This document shows, piece by piece, positions 63,257 through 64,000 of a DNA stretch of 64,000 nucleotides (within the stretch, counting starts at the first letter, position 1; each line of letters opens with the position of its first letter). The position numbers and the translations under genes were made by a program. Below the pieces are notes generated by a model. That model had not been told where the DNA came from and ran no database searches. It saw only the letters and a list, made by a program, of their open reading frames with translations. Source of the stretch: Dokdonella_A sp963775445 (GTDB lineage Bacteria > Pseudomonadota > Gammaproteobacteria > Xanthomonadales > Rhodanobacteraceae); the NCBI GenBank assembly GCA_963775445.1, contig CAVZIT010000004.1, positions 930,001-994,000 of the forward strand, given 5' to 3'.

Positions 63257-64000
63257 TCAGACGCGCGCCGTTTTCGCCAGGTCCGTCTGAAATCCCGGCT
63301 TGGCGCTGGCCGAGTGGCCGAGGCGCAGGAACGGACGTTCGATCCATGCGAACGACAGATGCGACACCGCGATCGTGCCCGCGAGCATCAGCGCAAGCAG
63401 CGTCCAGAACTTCGCCGGTCCGTGCATCGAAGACGGCAGCAGGCGCAGCGCGCAATACATGATCGGCATGTTCCACAGATACACGCCGAAGCTGATGCGC
63501 CCGAGGTAGTGCAAGGGCCGCGTATCGAACAGGCGCCCGAGCAGCGGCGCCGAAAACGCGCAGGCCAGCAGCACAGGCACCAGGCAAAGCGCGAATGCGC
63601 CATGCCAAATGAACAGCAGGGGATTGAAGTCCCAGTACGTCGCCGCGTTGACGACGATCGCCCAGCACAGGACCGAGATGCCCGCGATTCCGAGCAGCTG
63701 CGTGATCACGCTCAAACCGTTGGAGGGCGACCACCCACGCTGGCGCATGACGACAAAGGCGTATCCGGCCAGCGCGCCGATCACGAACTGATCGAGCCGT
63801 CCGGGCATGGTCTCGATCGCGAGCCAGCGGAACTGGGAATCGGCATACGCGAGCGCCGGACCCCAGCGGAAAAACTGCGTGATCACGATCGCGCCGATCA
63901 GCAGCAGCGGCCAGCGCCGGCGCGTCAGCATGTGCGCGATGAACGGCAGCACCAGATAGAACGCGAATTCGACCGGCAGCGTCCAGTACGGACCGATCAG
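63257..64000 (-). CDS. Acyltransferase 3-family membrane protein (partial)
   Basis: The minus frame enters from the right window edge with LIGPYWTLPVEFAFYLVLPF, the conserved WTLPVEF motif of acyltransferase 3 proteins, and ends at 63257. Several helices follow (FVIGALAGYAFVVM, GIAGISVLCWAIVV, FALCLVPVLLACAFSAP), then LHYLGRISFGVYLWNMPIMY, another family block, and a C-terminal FAWIERPFLRLG. It probably O-acetylates a surface polysaccharide. The N-terminal part with the catalytic His lies outside the window. Confidence 0.9.
   Translation of the reverse strand: MIGPYWTLPVEFAFYLVLPFIAHMLTRRRWPLLLIGAIVITQFFRWGPALAYADSQFRWLAIETMPGRLDQFVIGALAGYAFVVMRQRGWSPSNGLSVITQLLGIAGISVLCWAIVVNAATYWDFNPLLFIWHGAFALCLVPVLLACAFSAPLLGRLFDTRPLHYLGRISFGVYLWNMPIMYCALRLLPSSMHGPAKFWTLLALMLAGTIAVSHLSFAWIERPFLRLGHSASAKPGFQTDLAKTARV

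Overview
The window is GC-rich chromosomal DNA from a gammaproteobacterium, most likely in the Xanthomonadales/Rhodanobacteraceae area. This rests on gene content and protein character: tamA-tamB, mutY-yggX, ftsY divergent from rsmD-coaD-fdx, two DUF6491-like proteins, a GH17-GT2 glucan synthase and many dispersed intergenic palindromes. No rRNA, CRISPR array or transposase was seen. One tRNA gene is present (tRNA-Phe, GAA).

Layout. 1-4.9 kb: tamB (cut by the left edge) and tamA. 5.1-9.6 kb: an EF-G-like GTPase, a proline-rich membrane protein and three small envelope-stress genes (BON, CsbD, YqjD/ElaB-like). 10.5-17.4 kb: Ku and LigD (NHEJ), a DUF4336 protein, remnants of a type ISP restriction enzyme and of a small RGDK-type protein, an SDR and a DUF421 membrane protein. 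17.5-23.1 kb: a 5.5-kb integrative element in tRNA-Phe, bounded by 49-bp direct repeats and carrying an integrase, a HigBA-like toxin-antitoxin pair, AlpA, a zinc-finger protein and a primase, but no virion genes. 23.4-27.5 kb: a BlaI/M56 sensor pair with its operator and two DUF6491 genes. 27.5-36.3 kb: housekeeping genes (yggX, mutY, ftsY, rsmD, coaD, ferredoxin) and two secreted peptidases. 36.4-42.3 kb: a palindromic element with perfect inverted ends, then a Fur-box-preceded iron-uptake operon (PepSY membrane protein, catecholate receptor, PiuC-type hydroxylase, Sel1). 42.4-49.1 kb: HutD, GNAT, two SET-domain proteins, ComEA, an M20 peptidase and a two-component system whose kinase reads in three frames. 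49.2-55.2 kb: a tandem duplication of a three-gene secreted-protein unit. 55.6-59.2 kb: a DUF3096 protein, a beta-1,3-glucan synthase and a TVP38 protein. 59.6-64 kb: a broken Spondin_N gene, glnS, a repeat-rich spacer and a partial acyltransferase 3.

The best candidate for something undescribed is 49.2-55.2 kb. Two copies of [small ORF + G1 (eqolisin)-like secreted peptidase + WYNPATSGQG-repeat secreted protein] lie head to tail. Each peptidase gene has a GGCTC pentanucleotide tract (6 and 5 units) inside its signal-peptide codons, so loss or gain of one unit would break the frame. This is the arrangement known from phase-variable neisserial opa genes. The paired downstream genes share a 310-bp identical 3' end, which points to recent gene conversion.

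Several genes show single-base frameshifts: the kinase, the Spondin_N gene, the small RGDK protein and an island lipoprotein. Some sit in homopolymers, so sequencing error cannot be separated from real decay here. The restriction-enzyme remnant also has nonsense codons and an internal deletion, so it is real decay. All functions are inferred from motifs and context; no database search was run.
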